NCBI GenBank assembly: GCA_019321725.1 | Contig: CM033124.1 | Span: forward strand, 9,734,001-9,798,000 | Direction: 5' to 3' | Source of the DNA: Paulownia fortunei | Lineage: Eukaryota; Streptophyta; Magnoliopsida; Lamiales; Paulowniaceae | DNA: 64,000 bases | Part shown: piece after piece, positions 50,567 through 62,639 of the stretch | Position numbering within the stretch: position 1 is the first letter of the stretch | Layout of the letters: each line of letters opens with the position of its first letter | Translations under genes and position numbers: made by a program | Notes under the pieces: generated by a model | Databases searched by the model: none | What the model saw: only the letters and a program-made list of their open reading frames with translations | Told to the model about the DNA's origin: nothing

Positions 50567-51549
50567 CTATCGTAAGTCCTCCACTCTAGGGCCAACCTTG
50601 CTTAGGGAGGAGTGTTCGAGAGAGAGTATTGGAACAGGTCACTTCTTGGGGTGAGTAGTTTAGAGTTGCATTCCTTGTTTTTGGAGTTAGCCCATTTTGA
50701 TTCTTATGTAGGGAATTGACTGTACTCGGTGGAGAGCATTTCATCTGGAGAGACAGGCTCTCAAACTAAGGTATGAGTTAGTCATCGATTAATGTCCTAT
50801 TAGCCAAGTTGTCTAGGGTCTTGCTGCATAATCAATGAGTCGGGGGGTCAAGGAGGACAGTGCGCCCATGCGGGAATTCGGGGGCGGATCCCTAAAAAGA
50901 TATTTGATTTTGATATCTGATATGTTGAAAACTGTTCTCCTTTCTCCATCCTTTATCATTTTTTTCCTCCCCCCTCATTTTCTTCTCTTATTTTGCATAA
51001 CTCCTTCACTTAGGCCAAAGATCAAACACCTTGCCCTCATCTTTATTTCTTCTCTTAAATCTCCATGAAGGAATTCACAACCTTAGGACCAACCTTCATA
51101 TACAATAACAAGGGTGGTGGCGCTGTTAAGCCCCACTCACCATCAATCTCGCCCCTCTCAACCAACTGCCACCTCAGTAGGTAGTAGGGCAGGTTGAGCC
51201 CGTGATAGCTCAACTTGGTGGCCTCTTTCCTCTGCTGAACTCATTGTCTTAGAGGGCGGCGAGCTTGCTTCGTTATCTGCCATTGTGGATGGTGGCAACA
51301 TAGATTGAGCCCAAGTTAACCCTTATGGGCTTGACCTCCTGGTCTCTGTGTGGGGTGGCCCTTTCCCCCATGCTACTATTGTTTCCTCGAGTCATCTGAA
51401 TCCTTTGTGTAGTCCATCTCTTCTGGGTATTAGTCGTGTTGACCCTAGGTATTTAGAATGTGTTTTACTTAAAATTATTGAGGCCATTGCTAGTTTACCC
51501 AGGTGTGATAGAGAGTATTGGGACTTACATAGTTCATGCAATCATAGCT
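50567..51549. other. Internal remnant of the decayed gypsy element
   Basis: About 1 kb between the 3' LTR and the nested solo LTR. It is GC-richer than its surroundings. An 88-codon + strand frame (51348-51614) includes V-D-P-R-Y-L-E, which recurs at about 53451-53510 beyond the inserted LTR. I do not recognise a retroviral domain here. Confidence 0.4.
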
Positions 51550-53437
51550 TGTTCGTGAAATATTTTGCAAACCGCAAGTACATGGTGTTAAGTTTTAATA
51601 CAATAGTGAGTTAAGTATCGTATTTACAAAGATTGTAATAAAAAATTGCATCAAGTACCGTAGTTCAAATAGTACTAATTTTATCTAGAAAATCAAGTGA
51701 TAATTGGTAAACAAAGTAGAATGAGATAAAAATAATGCAAAGACAAGAGTGGAGTTTTTAGAAACAATACAATAAATATCTTACGAGCAAGAAATTCTAA
51801 AGGGACGACTCACCTAATTATCACCTATGTTTTTTCTTTCAAAAACATACCAATTCAAGTCAACAACACATGTAAGGTAAGAATTCCTAAGCTCATCAAT
51901 TTCCTCTCTCGAGTGCCGAATTGACTATGAGTTCTAACATGAATTTCAATATCTTTATAAAAATTCAAGAATAAAATTCTACAAAAGTTCAATGAATTCT
52001 TCTTCAAAACTTCAAATGTTTCATAAGCTTCTCAACTCTATGATTTCTAGGTTGTGTTATCCTTATGATCATATATAATATTTTTTCTCTCTAGTATCAA
52101 ATCTCATACATCAAATAATCTCAATTAATGGTCAAATAAGCAAGATGTAATACTAAACAAAATAACACAAACAAGATAAATAACTTGAACTAATATTGTT
52201 TAGAACTCAAAACATAGGGTCAAATAACGTTACATCATCCTCTAGAAAGAAAAGTTTAGTTCATCATGGATGAATACAACTTCAAGAAATATATAAGAAA
52301 GAGTATAGAAATTGTTCACCAATTTGTGAAGTGAAAGGAATGGTTGAAGCTCTCCTTGTCTCCAAGAGTGGTTTGTCTCTAAGAATGTCTCCTTATCTGT
52401 CCAGAGCATTTAATGGCTTTTTTCTCCAAGAATCAATCCCTCAATGCTCCATTAGTTGATACCAATCTTCTCCTTTTAACTCATCTCAATGATTCATTCT
52501 CCAAAAAAATGCTGAAATCCCTCATATTTTCATGGCTTTTCCCCATTTTTCTCTCCACCAATTTAGTGTATCCCACTAGAGCATCACATGGGTAATGATG
52601 TATAGGTATATTTAATGTGTATATCTCATAAAACTACCAAAATTTGTGATCTATTGCCATTTGTCGCAAAAAAATGCATCAACATCTTTTTTGTTAACAG
52701 GGCAGCGCCTAGGCGCAGAATAACAGCGCCTAGGAATCGTGTATTTTGTTTTATAGCTTTGGATGGTACCTAGTGGCCCTATTTTTGTGACTAGGGGCCT
52801 TTTATTCTATTTTGGTAGCTTCAAATGGTACCTAGGTACCCTGTTTTAGCGCCTAGGCACTATTGTTGCAGTTTTTTTCTTCTTTACTTCAGTATTCTGA
52901 TACAATTTAGTCATTTTAAACTAATTTTTGACTTCTTTCTATGATGAATAGATTTCCTATATCTTGTAATTAATTGCATATCTATGTCTTGGCTTTCCAT
53001 AGGTACTTGAATAAACTAAATATGACACATTTGGAGAGAGTTATGTCTAAAATACCAAGATATGTTATACTAAAAAATATCAGCACAATGCTGACTCTTG
53101 AACTTGATTTTTTTCATTGAGATCGATAGTTTTGGATTTTATTTTAAACATAAAAGTTGTAGATCTATCTTTTTAAGTTCTAAGGGTTCAAGAAGTAAGT
53201 CAAAATGATATTTTAAGAAAGCGTTATGTTTGAAATACAAAAAATGCCATCAATTACAAAACAATTCAGATTCTTCAACATTTCAACTATGTTTTTGGTT
53301 TCTTTTCATTTTCTTCTCCTTTTGTTATTACCTACAGGATTTCAAATAAATGCATAAAAAGTAATAAAAAAAACTTGAAAACAAACCAAATATTAATCAA
53401 AAGGTATTTGAATTGTTAGTATAATACCAACTTATCA
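51550..53437 (+). mobile_element. Solo LTR, copy 2, nested insertion
   Basis: A 1888-bp segment collinear with 8278-10114: it starts TGTTCGTGAAATATTTTG and ends CCAACTTATCA. The flanking pentamers are TAGCT (51545-51549) and TAGCC (53438-53442), a target duplication with one changed base. It differs from copy 1 in the middle, where it has repeated GCGCCTAGG words (about 52706-52860). No internal element region adjoins it. Confidence 0.82.
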
Positions 53438-53442
53438 TAGCC

Positions 53443-54740
53443 CCCTAAGTAGTAGTTCTGTTGATCCCAGGTATTTAGAGAAATATTCTCTTGAAATGGT
53501 TGACACCATACTTGATTTATTAGAATATATGAGCAAGTCTGGGAGAGCAAGGAGTGTTATAACTCAAGTGAAGGAGATAGCTGCTCGGGGTCTAGTGAGT
53601 CTTTTGCCTTGGGTGAGGGGCACATTATCAGAGTGTTAGTTGAATCTGACTCCACTTCGTGGAGTCTAGCTCAGGCCTTCTTGAACTCCTAGTGGGAGGA
53701 TCGCTCTTTGCCTAGTTGAATTGATGTAGGTAAGGGTGGCGGTACACCACCTTATGTTTGGCGGCGTTTATCTTTGTTGGTCTAATTACTAAGTCTTTTG
53801 CTGATGGCATGGTTGATTTACTTAGTATTTTTGTTGCTTTCATTTCTAGCTGTCATCAAATGCTTTTATTTTTGTTTGCAAGTGAAGAACTTAACTTTGC
53901 TACATTTTATTTTTGCAAGTTCTAAGAGTCTAGCTCTTTGTGTCTTTCTACTAGAAATGGCATGCCGCATAGTCAAGGTGAGAGGAGTGGTGCTGATTGA
54001 GGTAACATTGATGTAAGTTGGAGTAGGGGTAGTGATAGGCCTTCTTCCGTCTCTTGATAAAATGACGAGCGTAGGCCATTGTCACATAATGTAGCTGGTG
54101 ATGCTTGAGGACAGGTCATTAAGGTGCCAACAAACTAAGAACTTAAAGTATGCAAAATACTGCAATTTGATTGGTTGGTTGACTAGATTGCATAAAATTA
54201 TTGTAAACTACATTGCACTTGATTATAAAACCAAAGCATCAATTTTTGTCACCTCCCTAGCCCACAAACGTGGCTTTTGGCATGAGAAGACACCAAGCAT
54301 GATGCAACTAATCATCACCCTCCACTTACCTCTATTTGAAATGTCAAAGAAGTTATTTTTAGCATGTTTTCTTATGGAAGCTCTTAAAAAATGACCAGCC
54401 TTCTTTTTCAAAGTTTCTCCCAAATTTCTACACTCTCTTACTCACAAAAATTAAATTCAATCCATAGGAATCCATAGAATACAAACTAGAACAAGTTTTC
54501 ACCCTTTTAAGCTTGAAAACTTTTGATTTTGGAGTTTAATTCCAATCTAATCAAGATACATTCTTTTTCAATGTTTCTTATGATGAATTTATGGTATCTT
54601 GGATGGTTACATGTTTTAGTATCTTTTTTATGATTAAAAACTTAAGTGGGTTAGACTTAAAGCCAAAAGCAAGCTAGTTAAGTTAGTTTCTAACAAAATT
54701 CATAGTCTATTTTTCTTTTTTTTTTGTAGTGAACTAAAAC
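53443..54740. other. Unclassified remnant between nested elements
   Basis: About 1.3 kb, probably part of the decayed gypsy element. No reverse transcriptase, integrase or other family is readable in either strand. Confidence 0.4.
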
Positions 54741-54779
54741 AATGGTTTTTTGAATGCAAAAATTTAAAAAAATACAAAA

Positions 54780-56469
54780 CACAAGAGAGAAAGAGATGAG
54801 TGAGAATGTAGGGGTGCCTGGGGTTTGTAATATGAAAAATTCAATAGCAATAACAGTGAGAGTGTGGGGGTGCTTGGGGTTTTTTTATTCTATATTTTGA
54901 AATACAGAATATAGGGGAGAGAGTATTGAGAGGGTGAAGGTGGCCTAGAGTTTGTAGTGTGAAAATTTCAATAGCAACAATTAAAATTTCTTGTATTTTA
55001 CATCTTGGAATAAAGAACATAAGAGATAGTAGCAAAAGTGTAGGGATTGCTTGGGGTTTGTAGTGTGAAAATTTTAATTGCAAAAATTAAATTTTTTAGG
55101 GTTCGACATCTTGGAATACGGAACATAAGAGAGAGAGAGAGAGATTAGCGAAGGGGTAGGGGTGGCCTAGCATTTGAAGTGTGAAAATTTCATAAACTAG
55201 AACTAGGGTCTTTTGGATTCAAAATCTTAAAATACAAAATACAAAAGAGAGAGTGTGTAGCTAGAGTCTGGGGATGTCTGGGTTTGTAGTGTGAAATTTT
55301 CGACAACAATAACTAGGATTTTTTGCATTCTATATCACGGAATAATGAACACAAAAGAGAGTAGCGAGGGTATGAGGTGGTGTGAGTTTGTAGTGAGAAA
55401 ATTTATGTAGTAAAAATAAGGATTTTTGGATTCTATATCCTTGAATATGGGATACAAGAAACAGAGCAGCAACGGGGTGGGGATGTCAGAGGTTTGTAGT
55501 GTGAAAGTTTCAATAAGAATAAATAGTATTTTTTTAATTCTATATCTTGGGCATGTAGTTTATAATTTTTAATAGCAAAAACTAAGTTTTTTTATTTTAT
55601 ATCTTATAGTGTAAAATATTTACATGGAATAACTAAGTTTTTTTAGATTCTTTATCTGGAGTACAAAACACAAGAGAGAATAGCAAGGAGGCAAGGGTAG
55701 GCAGGGGTTTGTATTGTTAAAATTTAATTAGTAAGAACTACAGTTTATTAGATTGTACATCTTAGAATATCGAATACAAGAGAGAGTAGCAAGGGGATGG
55801 GGGTGGTTAGGGGTTCATTGTGTGAAACTTTAAGTGAAAAAAACTAAGGCTTTCTTGGATTCTACATTTTGAAATACAAAACATAAGAGTGAGAGTAATG
55901 AGAGGGTAGAGGTGGCCTGGAATTTGTAGCGTGAAAATTTTAATAGCAATAATTAGAATTTTCTAGATTCTATATCTTGGAATACATAACTGAGAGTGGC
56001 GAGGGGGTGGGGTTGCCATGGGGTTTGTAGTGTGAAAATTTTAAATAGTAATCGTAAGGATTTTTTTGGATTCTACATCTCGAAATACAAAATACAAGAG
56101 AGAGAGAGAGAGAGGATCGTAGGGGTGGGGGTGGTCTAGCAATTATAGTGTGAGATTTTCATTAACTAAAACAATGGGTGTTTAGATTTAAAATCTTAAA
56201 ATACAAAACATAAGAGAGAGAAAGAAAGAGAGTAGCGAGAGTGTGGGGGTGCCTGGGGTTTGTAGTGTTAAAATTTCAATAACAATAATTAGGAATAATG
56301 AACATAAGAAAGATGAGGCTGTGGGGGTGGCCTGAGGTTTAAAGTGAGAAATTTTCAATTGCAAAAATAAGGGTTATTTATATTCTACATCATTGAATAT
56401 AAAACATAAAAAAAAAGAGCAACATGGGGGTGGGGGTGGCTGGGTTTCGCAGTGTGAAATTTTCTATAG
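54780..56469. repeat. Minisatellite, about 17 units of 100-115 bp
   Basis: A unit containing GTTTGTAGTGTGAAAATTT, then CAATAGCAATAA, TTTTGGATTCTA, ATCTTGGAATA, AAACATAAGAGAGAG, and finally a G-rich AGCGAGGGGGTGGGGGTGGC block recurs about 17 times. The GTAGTGTGAAA core is recognisable near 54817, 54950, 55056, 55170, 55280, 55385, 55490, 55707, 55920, 56020, 56255 and 56445 and in more decayed form between them. Units diverge by point changes and small deletions, so the array is old. No coding frame spans it. Confidence 0.9.
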
Positions 56470-57889
56470 TACTCTATCCACAAATATCCTTTTTAGTTCA
56501 TTCAAGTGCCTATGGAAAGCCAAGACATAGAGGTCAAAAACCAATTGCAAGGGGCTGAATAGTGTAAGAGTACTGAAGTGGAGAAGGAAAAAACAGCAGC
56601 AACGGTGCCTAGGCGGCATCTGAGGTCGCCAAAACAGAATAGAAGATGCCTAGGTACCAAAACAGGGTTCCTAGGTGCCATTTGAAGTGCTAAAATAGAA
56701 TACAAGGCACCTAGGCGCCATTCTTCTGTGCTTAGGCACCAAACGACTTGAAAATTCTGAAAGTGTGATCTTTTGATTCAGATTTTGGACAAAAACTATT
56801 AAAGCCAACTTCTAAAAGAGACTTTGTGGACTTCTTGGGGGACAACTTGCTGAGAAAATGGATTTAGTGGAGAGAAAATGGGGGAAAAGCCATGAAAAGA
56901 GGAGGAATTTCAGAATTTTTTTAGAGAAAGAATAATTGAAATGAGTTAAAGGAGAAGGTTATATGAACCAAAAAATAGAGGGGTTCTTAGAGAAAAAAAC
57001 CATTCATCTTTCAAAAACTAAAAGAAGGGGAGGCTTGGAGAGAAGAAATCGATTCTTGAAGAAAAAGAAGCTACTCTTGGAGACAAGGAGAGTTTCAACC
57101 ATTTCTCTCACTTCACAAATTGGTGAACAATTTCCATGTTCTTTCTTATTTATTTCTTAAAGTTGTATTCATCTTTTATGAACTAAACTTTTCTTTCTAG
57201 AGGATGATGTAACCTTATTTGATCCTATATTTTGAATTCCAATCAATATTAGTTCAAGTTATTCATCTTGTTTATATTATCTTGTTTAATATTGCATTTT
57301 AATTATTTGGTCATTAATTGTGATTGTTGATGTATGAAATTCGATATTCGAGAGAGGGAAGATTATACATAATCATAAGGGTAACACAACCTAGGAATCA
57401 TAGAGTTGAGAAGCTTATGAAACCTATGAAATTTTGAAAAAGAATTCATTGAACTTTTGTAAAGTTTTACTCTTGAGTTTTTATAGAGATATTGAAATTC
57501 ATGTTATAACTCATAATCAATTTAACACTCGAGAGAGGGAATTGATGAGGTTAGGAATTCTTAACTTATATGTGTTGTTGACTTGCATTGGTATGTTTTT
57601 GAATGAAGAACATAGGTGATAATTAGGTGAGTCATTCCTCTAAAATTTCTTATTTATAAGGTGTTTGTTATATTGCTTCTAAGAACTCCACTATTACCTT
57701 TACATTTTGTTATTTACTTTACCTTGTTTACCAATCATCATTCGATTTTATTAAATAAAATTGGAACTATTTAAACTATGATACTTAATGCAATTTTTTA
57801 TTACAATCCTTGTGAATACGATATTCAACTCACCGTTGTATTAAAACTTGACACCGTGCACTTGCAGTTTGTAAAATATTTCATGAACA
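56470..57889 (-). mobile_element. Truncated, inverted third copy of the solo LTR
   Basis: Read on the - strand this is collinear with the first three quarters of copy 2. It begins TGTTCATGAAATATTTTA at 57889 and continues to GGCTTTCCATAGGCACTTG near 56510. About 430 bases of the 3' end are missing. In their place, the minisatellite abuts at about 56470. Because an end is lost, no target duplication can be read. The open frames inside it (56963-57160, 57434-57619) are not genes. Confidence 0.8.
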
Positions 57890-59350
57890 TAGCCCTCACA
57901 AGCACAACTCAATGAAAATAAACTAACTATTTTCGAGCTTGCACTATTAGCCAACTTCGCCTGTAGGGCTTCAGGTGATGACTCCTATCACTCTCGCTAT
58001 TAGGAATTTATTATTGTCGTGCCCTCTCTTACCTCCATTAAAATTCTCTTGAGATGAGTTGTACGGTGTGATGATGGTTGTATTCAATTTTATCAACGTA
58101 ATTCGTTTGATAGCCATTTTGAATAAGCCACTCGACCTCATTCCTTAATTGGTGGCACTCTTCTATCGTGTGCCCATAATTTTGGTGGAAGCGAATTATC
58201 TATCATACTTCATTCATTTGGGATTATCTTTCATTGGTGGTGGCTGCACTAATTCTTATTACTCAACTCTTACCAGTATCTCTGATAATCTGGCATTGAG
58301 GAAAGCGAAATGAGTGTAGCCTGATGATGGTCCATATCTTGTTTTCTTATTCCTCTTCCTCTCAACTTTATCCTTCATTGTGCTTGCTCTTTCTAAGAGC
58401 ACTTATCCTAATAGTCTCCTCGACCCCGATATACTTGTCTACTCGAACCACAAGCTCCTCCAACATTATCGAGGGTCTATTGGGAATTGATTTCTTTTCA
58501 TGAGGAAGGTTTTGTTGCATGATGCCACCAATAAGCTCTTGGTGTACATGGGGAACCTCATGCGCTGCCTCCACAAAGCACCTTACAAACTAATAAAAGG
58601 GCTCCCTATCCTTTTGGCCGATTGTTAACAAGTACGCTGCTGCCTTTGGGTACTTATGATTAATGGAGTACTGGTCTACGAATCTTTATGTCAGCTATTC
58701 AGGATAATGCTCTCTCTAGGCAGTTGATTAAACCAAGTCAATGCCCACTTAGACAAGGTAGTTCAAAAACTCTTGCAATATGTTGTATCACTCATGTCTG
58801 TAGAACTTGTCGAGGTGTTCTTATGGGTTTCTAGTCCCATCATATTCAGTAAAGTTAGCTATCTTGACTCCAATTGGTAGGGACTCGGCCAAAATAATGG
58901 AGGAGAATGAACTGGGGTTTGGGGGCACCACAGTTGGTGGGGTAATCCTCTACATAGTTGTGCGAACCTACTAGGCGAGAGTCCACCATGAAATATATTG
59001 CCTTCGTCTCCCCTTGTTGCTTTGTATGATCTTTAGGCATCGATGTATGTCTACTCCTATTCTTATGAGTATCGACCTCTCTACATCTCATCATTTTTTG
59101 CCTTTTCTCGATCCTCTCGGGAGTTGGAATGGGGCCTCGACCTCACAAAGTGAGTGAGAAGGCTCATGTCTATGCCAAACAACAACAAACTAGGCTACTG
59201 CTTTGGCCGCTGAATGGGTTGTTGTCTTTTCAATCATGATCCTCAATGCTTCTTAGGTTATGTGTAATAACGACTTCCTCTAATAAGGAGGAGACGAATT
59301 TCTTGGATTACTTGGAGGTGGACGCTGGTTGCTTCTAGTATAATGGGTAC
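57890..59350 (-). pseudogene. Decayed Ty3/gypsy gag
   Basis: On the - strand, in shifted frames and in order: an N-terminal part with I-A-N-F-T-E-Y-D-G-T-R-N-P (about 58860-58810); then G-Q-K-D-R-E-P-F-Y-Q-F-V (about 58620-58585); then E-L-V-V-R-V-D-K-Y-I-G-V-E-E (about 58470-58425); then a zinc-finger-like R-F-H-Q-N-Y-G-H-T-I-E-E-C followed by L-I-Q-N-G-Y (about 58200-58110). This is the layout of a plant gypsy gag capsid plus nucleocapsid. Stops and frameshifts make it nonfunctional, and it is cut off at 57889 by the inverted LTR copy. Confidence 0.75.
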
Positions 59351-59584
59351 CTCTATTGTCACGATGGGGGGATCTTCTTGGGTGCTTGCTGCTCTCACGG
59401 TGTTGGATCTTAACCGCATTTTCAATGACCAGGCAGTAAGTTTTTACAAACGGTGCTAAAATGATGTGGTATCACTACTTTTAGTAGTACTCCTACTGAA
59501 CTTGAGCTATTGAGTGGACCACTGCCTGCATCACAAAAAGTCATTAGGGGTGCTGGGGGATGAATCGATAAATACCCTCCGATA

Positions 59585-59888
59585 CTCAAGTCAGTTCCAG
59601 AACAAGTAGGTATAAGTCAAAGAACTTAAGAGCAGTTTAATGTGTAATAAATTGTGTACCTTTTAATAATAAAGATTGAGGGTATTTATAGTGTTGACAT
59701 GAGGATATTCATGGATTTGGGGCCTTTAGGCCTCCGTAGGCTTAGTTGGAACATTATAGCCAGCTTTGTGTGTTGATTTGTGGCCCTATAAACTTGGCCT
59801 ATTGGGTCTTGCCTTTATTCTAGTCCATAATTAGAATGTACCTCTTGAACTTAACTTATTAGGTTTGTTTTTGGCTCATGGCCCATCA
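59585..59888 (-). mobile_element. LTR of a decayed gypsy element (5' side)
   Basis: Matches 50272-50566 in the same orientation and lies upstream (on the - strand) of the gag relic, so the two can be the LTRs of one element. The - strand start reads TGATGGGCCATGAGCC. The inner end toward gag (59540-59585) is not resolved, and no primer binding site was identified. Confidence 0.6.
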
Positions 59889-60246
59889 ATTTGGACGAGA
59901 AAAAGAATGAAAAAAAGAAAAAACATTAAATATTAAAGAAAAAATTGCAGTATCAATCATTTTACTTATAAAAGTGTTTTTAAAAATATTATGTTTTTGA
60001 GCAAGACATTCACATATCTTGGGCAAGTGTCATGTAAATATTTCTATTAAATGTTTTAAAAAAACATGTTAATTTTGTTTTTCTTTTAAAAAAACTAATA
60101 TATTAAAAAACTTAGTGGAAAAGATATAAAATCCAAATGTAAAGGGCATAACAAATTATAAATTAAAAAAATAAATTAATAAATTTTGCGATAATAGAAA
60201 ATGATGGACAGTTTACAGAACCTGTAACTGGGCTTTTATACCAATC
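59889..60246. other. Gene-free AT-rich spacer
   Basis: About 360 bases between two different gypsy elements, with A and T runs only. Nothing was recognised. Confidence 0.55.
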
Positions 60247-61888
60247 GGTAACACCCCCATTACTACACAACTATATATATAGTATAATTTGACATGATAG
60301 AACCTATGTGTATGCATGATTTTTTTTTTCTCTCCTTGTAATATATTAATAAATAATAAATTATTTTTCCACTCACAGACAAATATATATACATGTAGAG
60401 GGGCCATAACAACCATAATATTTACATACTAATGTTCATAAAAGTTTTAAAAGTAACACACAGTATAAATCACAAAATTTAACACAGTAGACTCCAAAAT
60501 CAAATAAACTAACAACCAGCTCAACAGATCGCTATTCATGTACACTGATCCTTAGAACCTGTAGGAACTCCAATGGCTTGCCTAGTAAGTTCATGGCTTC
60601 AAGTATCACCAAATTCACCTAGAATGCATGAACTACGTGAGTTAATGGTTAGTAAATGAAAATCATACATACTGAAGGGATAATCTAACATATATGTAAT
60701 ACATTTATATGAGATCATGACAAGAATGTAAACTCATGCATTGAAAATTGTTTATTCAAAATCATTTTCCATCACTTGGCCATTAGCTCATCTATTATGT
60801 ACTGGATAGAGTTATCAACAATATCAATAATCACATGGTCATAAACAGATTGACACATTTCGGGGGTCATCTTTTGGATCACCAGAGGTCTACCCCCTAT
60901 CTTCCCTTGTGATCCTCAATAAGTTTTCCCACCAGCGGCGTCAATGTCAAGTGGTTTACCCTGTTGTGACCACCAGAGGCACACCCTCTGTCAACCCCTA
61001 TGATCCTCCGAGAAGTAATACTCACAGTACCTAAAATATCATATAAATAAGCCACACAAATCTGGGTACACTAGTAGTGGCTAACCGAAATATTTTCTTT
61101 TTGAAAATAATATCATGCGTGCAAAAACCTCAACTGTAGGCACATAATACACATTGACATGTAAATATTGATGAATGACATGTCTAATAACACAATAGAT
61201 CCTATGTCCCATCATTCAAACAACATATGCACTATAAGGTATGTATAATGCTCACAATACACACATCAAGACACAAGTATCACCTTTATTATAGATAATG
61301 CACGAAATACTATGTTCATGCATTGTAGTTGCAAATGGATTTTCACTTACCTTTTACCTTTGATGTCCTACTGAAGGTTAATAAGATTCTCTTCCCTAAC
61401 CTTAGATATAAGGCAGTCTGTGAAAGTATAGCGTATTAATTTTTATTCTTAATCAATAGGTTTACTATATCAAATCTCATAATAGATATTAAATTTTAAA
61501 TTTAACTAAATAATAATTAAACCTTAAAATTTATATTTCACCCCAATCAGAATATTTTAAATACCATAATTTCTCGTCTCGAATTTATTTTAATATTATT
61601 TAATTAATATGTTATAATCCCCGTAACCAATCCCTTAATTAAATTAGCTTATTCATTCAATTAATACAAGATAACAAAATCAAATCTTTGTAACTAATTT
61701 TGAATTAAATGTGTATATTAATTATTGTCTCACAGGTACATAACTAGTTAATTTAAATAATAAAAAAATATTTTCTTATAAATTAGAAATAAACGACATA
61801 AATATATATTTTTATTTGTACAAAAATGAGAAGGAACTTACCTAAAAATTTTCTCCAATTTCTACGATTGAATTTCTTAGAGCAACTA

Positions 61889-61919
<31 letters not shown>

Positions 61920-62628
61920 TCTTCATTTTTTTCCTTTTCTGCCTGCGTGCGTGTGTGGTGTGTGTTAATAAATAGCTATTACTTACTTACCAACTAAGAA
62001 ACTCTAATATAATATATATATTATAGCCTATGTATATCTATTCCTTAAACTAAATCTTTTTCTGGACACGTGTGTGTATATATATATATATAAATTATAC
62101 TACACACATATACTTATATATTTATTTCGTACATCTACATATATATATGTGTATATATATATTATTTTTATATAAATAATTAATACATAATATTTTTGAT
62201 ATTTATTTATAAGCCCCCAAATTTATTTTTTAGTAAGAATTTACACCGTCTTAATTAATATGATAGTGTCTTTACTTTCTTTTATTATTATAATTACCCT
62301 TACTATCACTATTTTCTCTCTAATTAATTTATTTATATGATTTATCCTATACTGATAAACACAACGATGCCACCTTTCACTTACGTGTATTCTAATGGTA
62401 TCTGATAGTTGATACCTAAATCCTCGTATTTTAGTACCAACTCAACCAATTAGACTAAAAAATTTAGAAACTAATGTTGGTGACAACTTCAGAAGTTTAG
62501 TTATTAAAAATACCGTATAAAATATAGTGCATTATGAAATATCAATTAAAAATGCAAATGGCACATACATAGCATGAAATGCATGAACTATATTGGCCAG
62601 ATGAGTAGCGCAAGACTCGGGTATTACA
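60247..62628 (-). mobile_element. Probable 3' LTR of a second gypsy element
   Basis: On the - strand the segment starts TGTAATACCCGAGTC at 62628, right after a polypurine tract AGGATGGGAGGA, and ends GGGGGTGTTACCG near 60247. Many plant gypsy LTRs begin TGTAAYACCC and end GGGTGTTACA, so the 60247 end would carry a changed final CA. The length of about 2.4 kb is plausible for such an LTR. It contains a (CT)n run near 61890 and TA microsatellites near 62075-62160. The 5' LTR lies outside the window. Confidence 0.6.
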
Positions 62629-62639
62629 TCCTCCCATCC

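Noticed and set aside
54780..56469. Tandem array considered as a CRISPR-like array
   Set aside because: The whole 100-115 bp unit repeats without unique spacers, there are no cas genes, and the genome is a plant nuclear one.
53438..57894. Identical TAGCC next to the LTR copies at 53438 and 57890, considered as a scar of an inversion
   Set aside because: An inversion between inverted copies would place the reverse complement at the inner border; the match is in the wrong orientation and is short enough to be chance or target preference.
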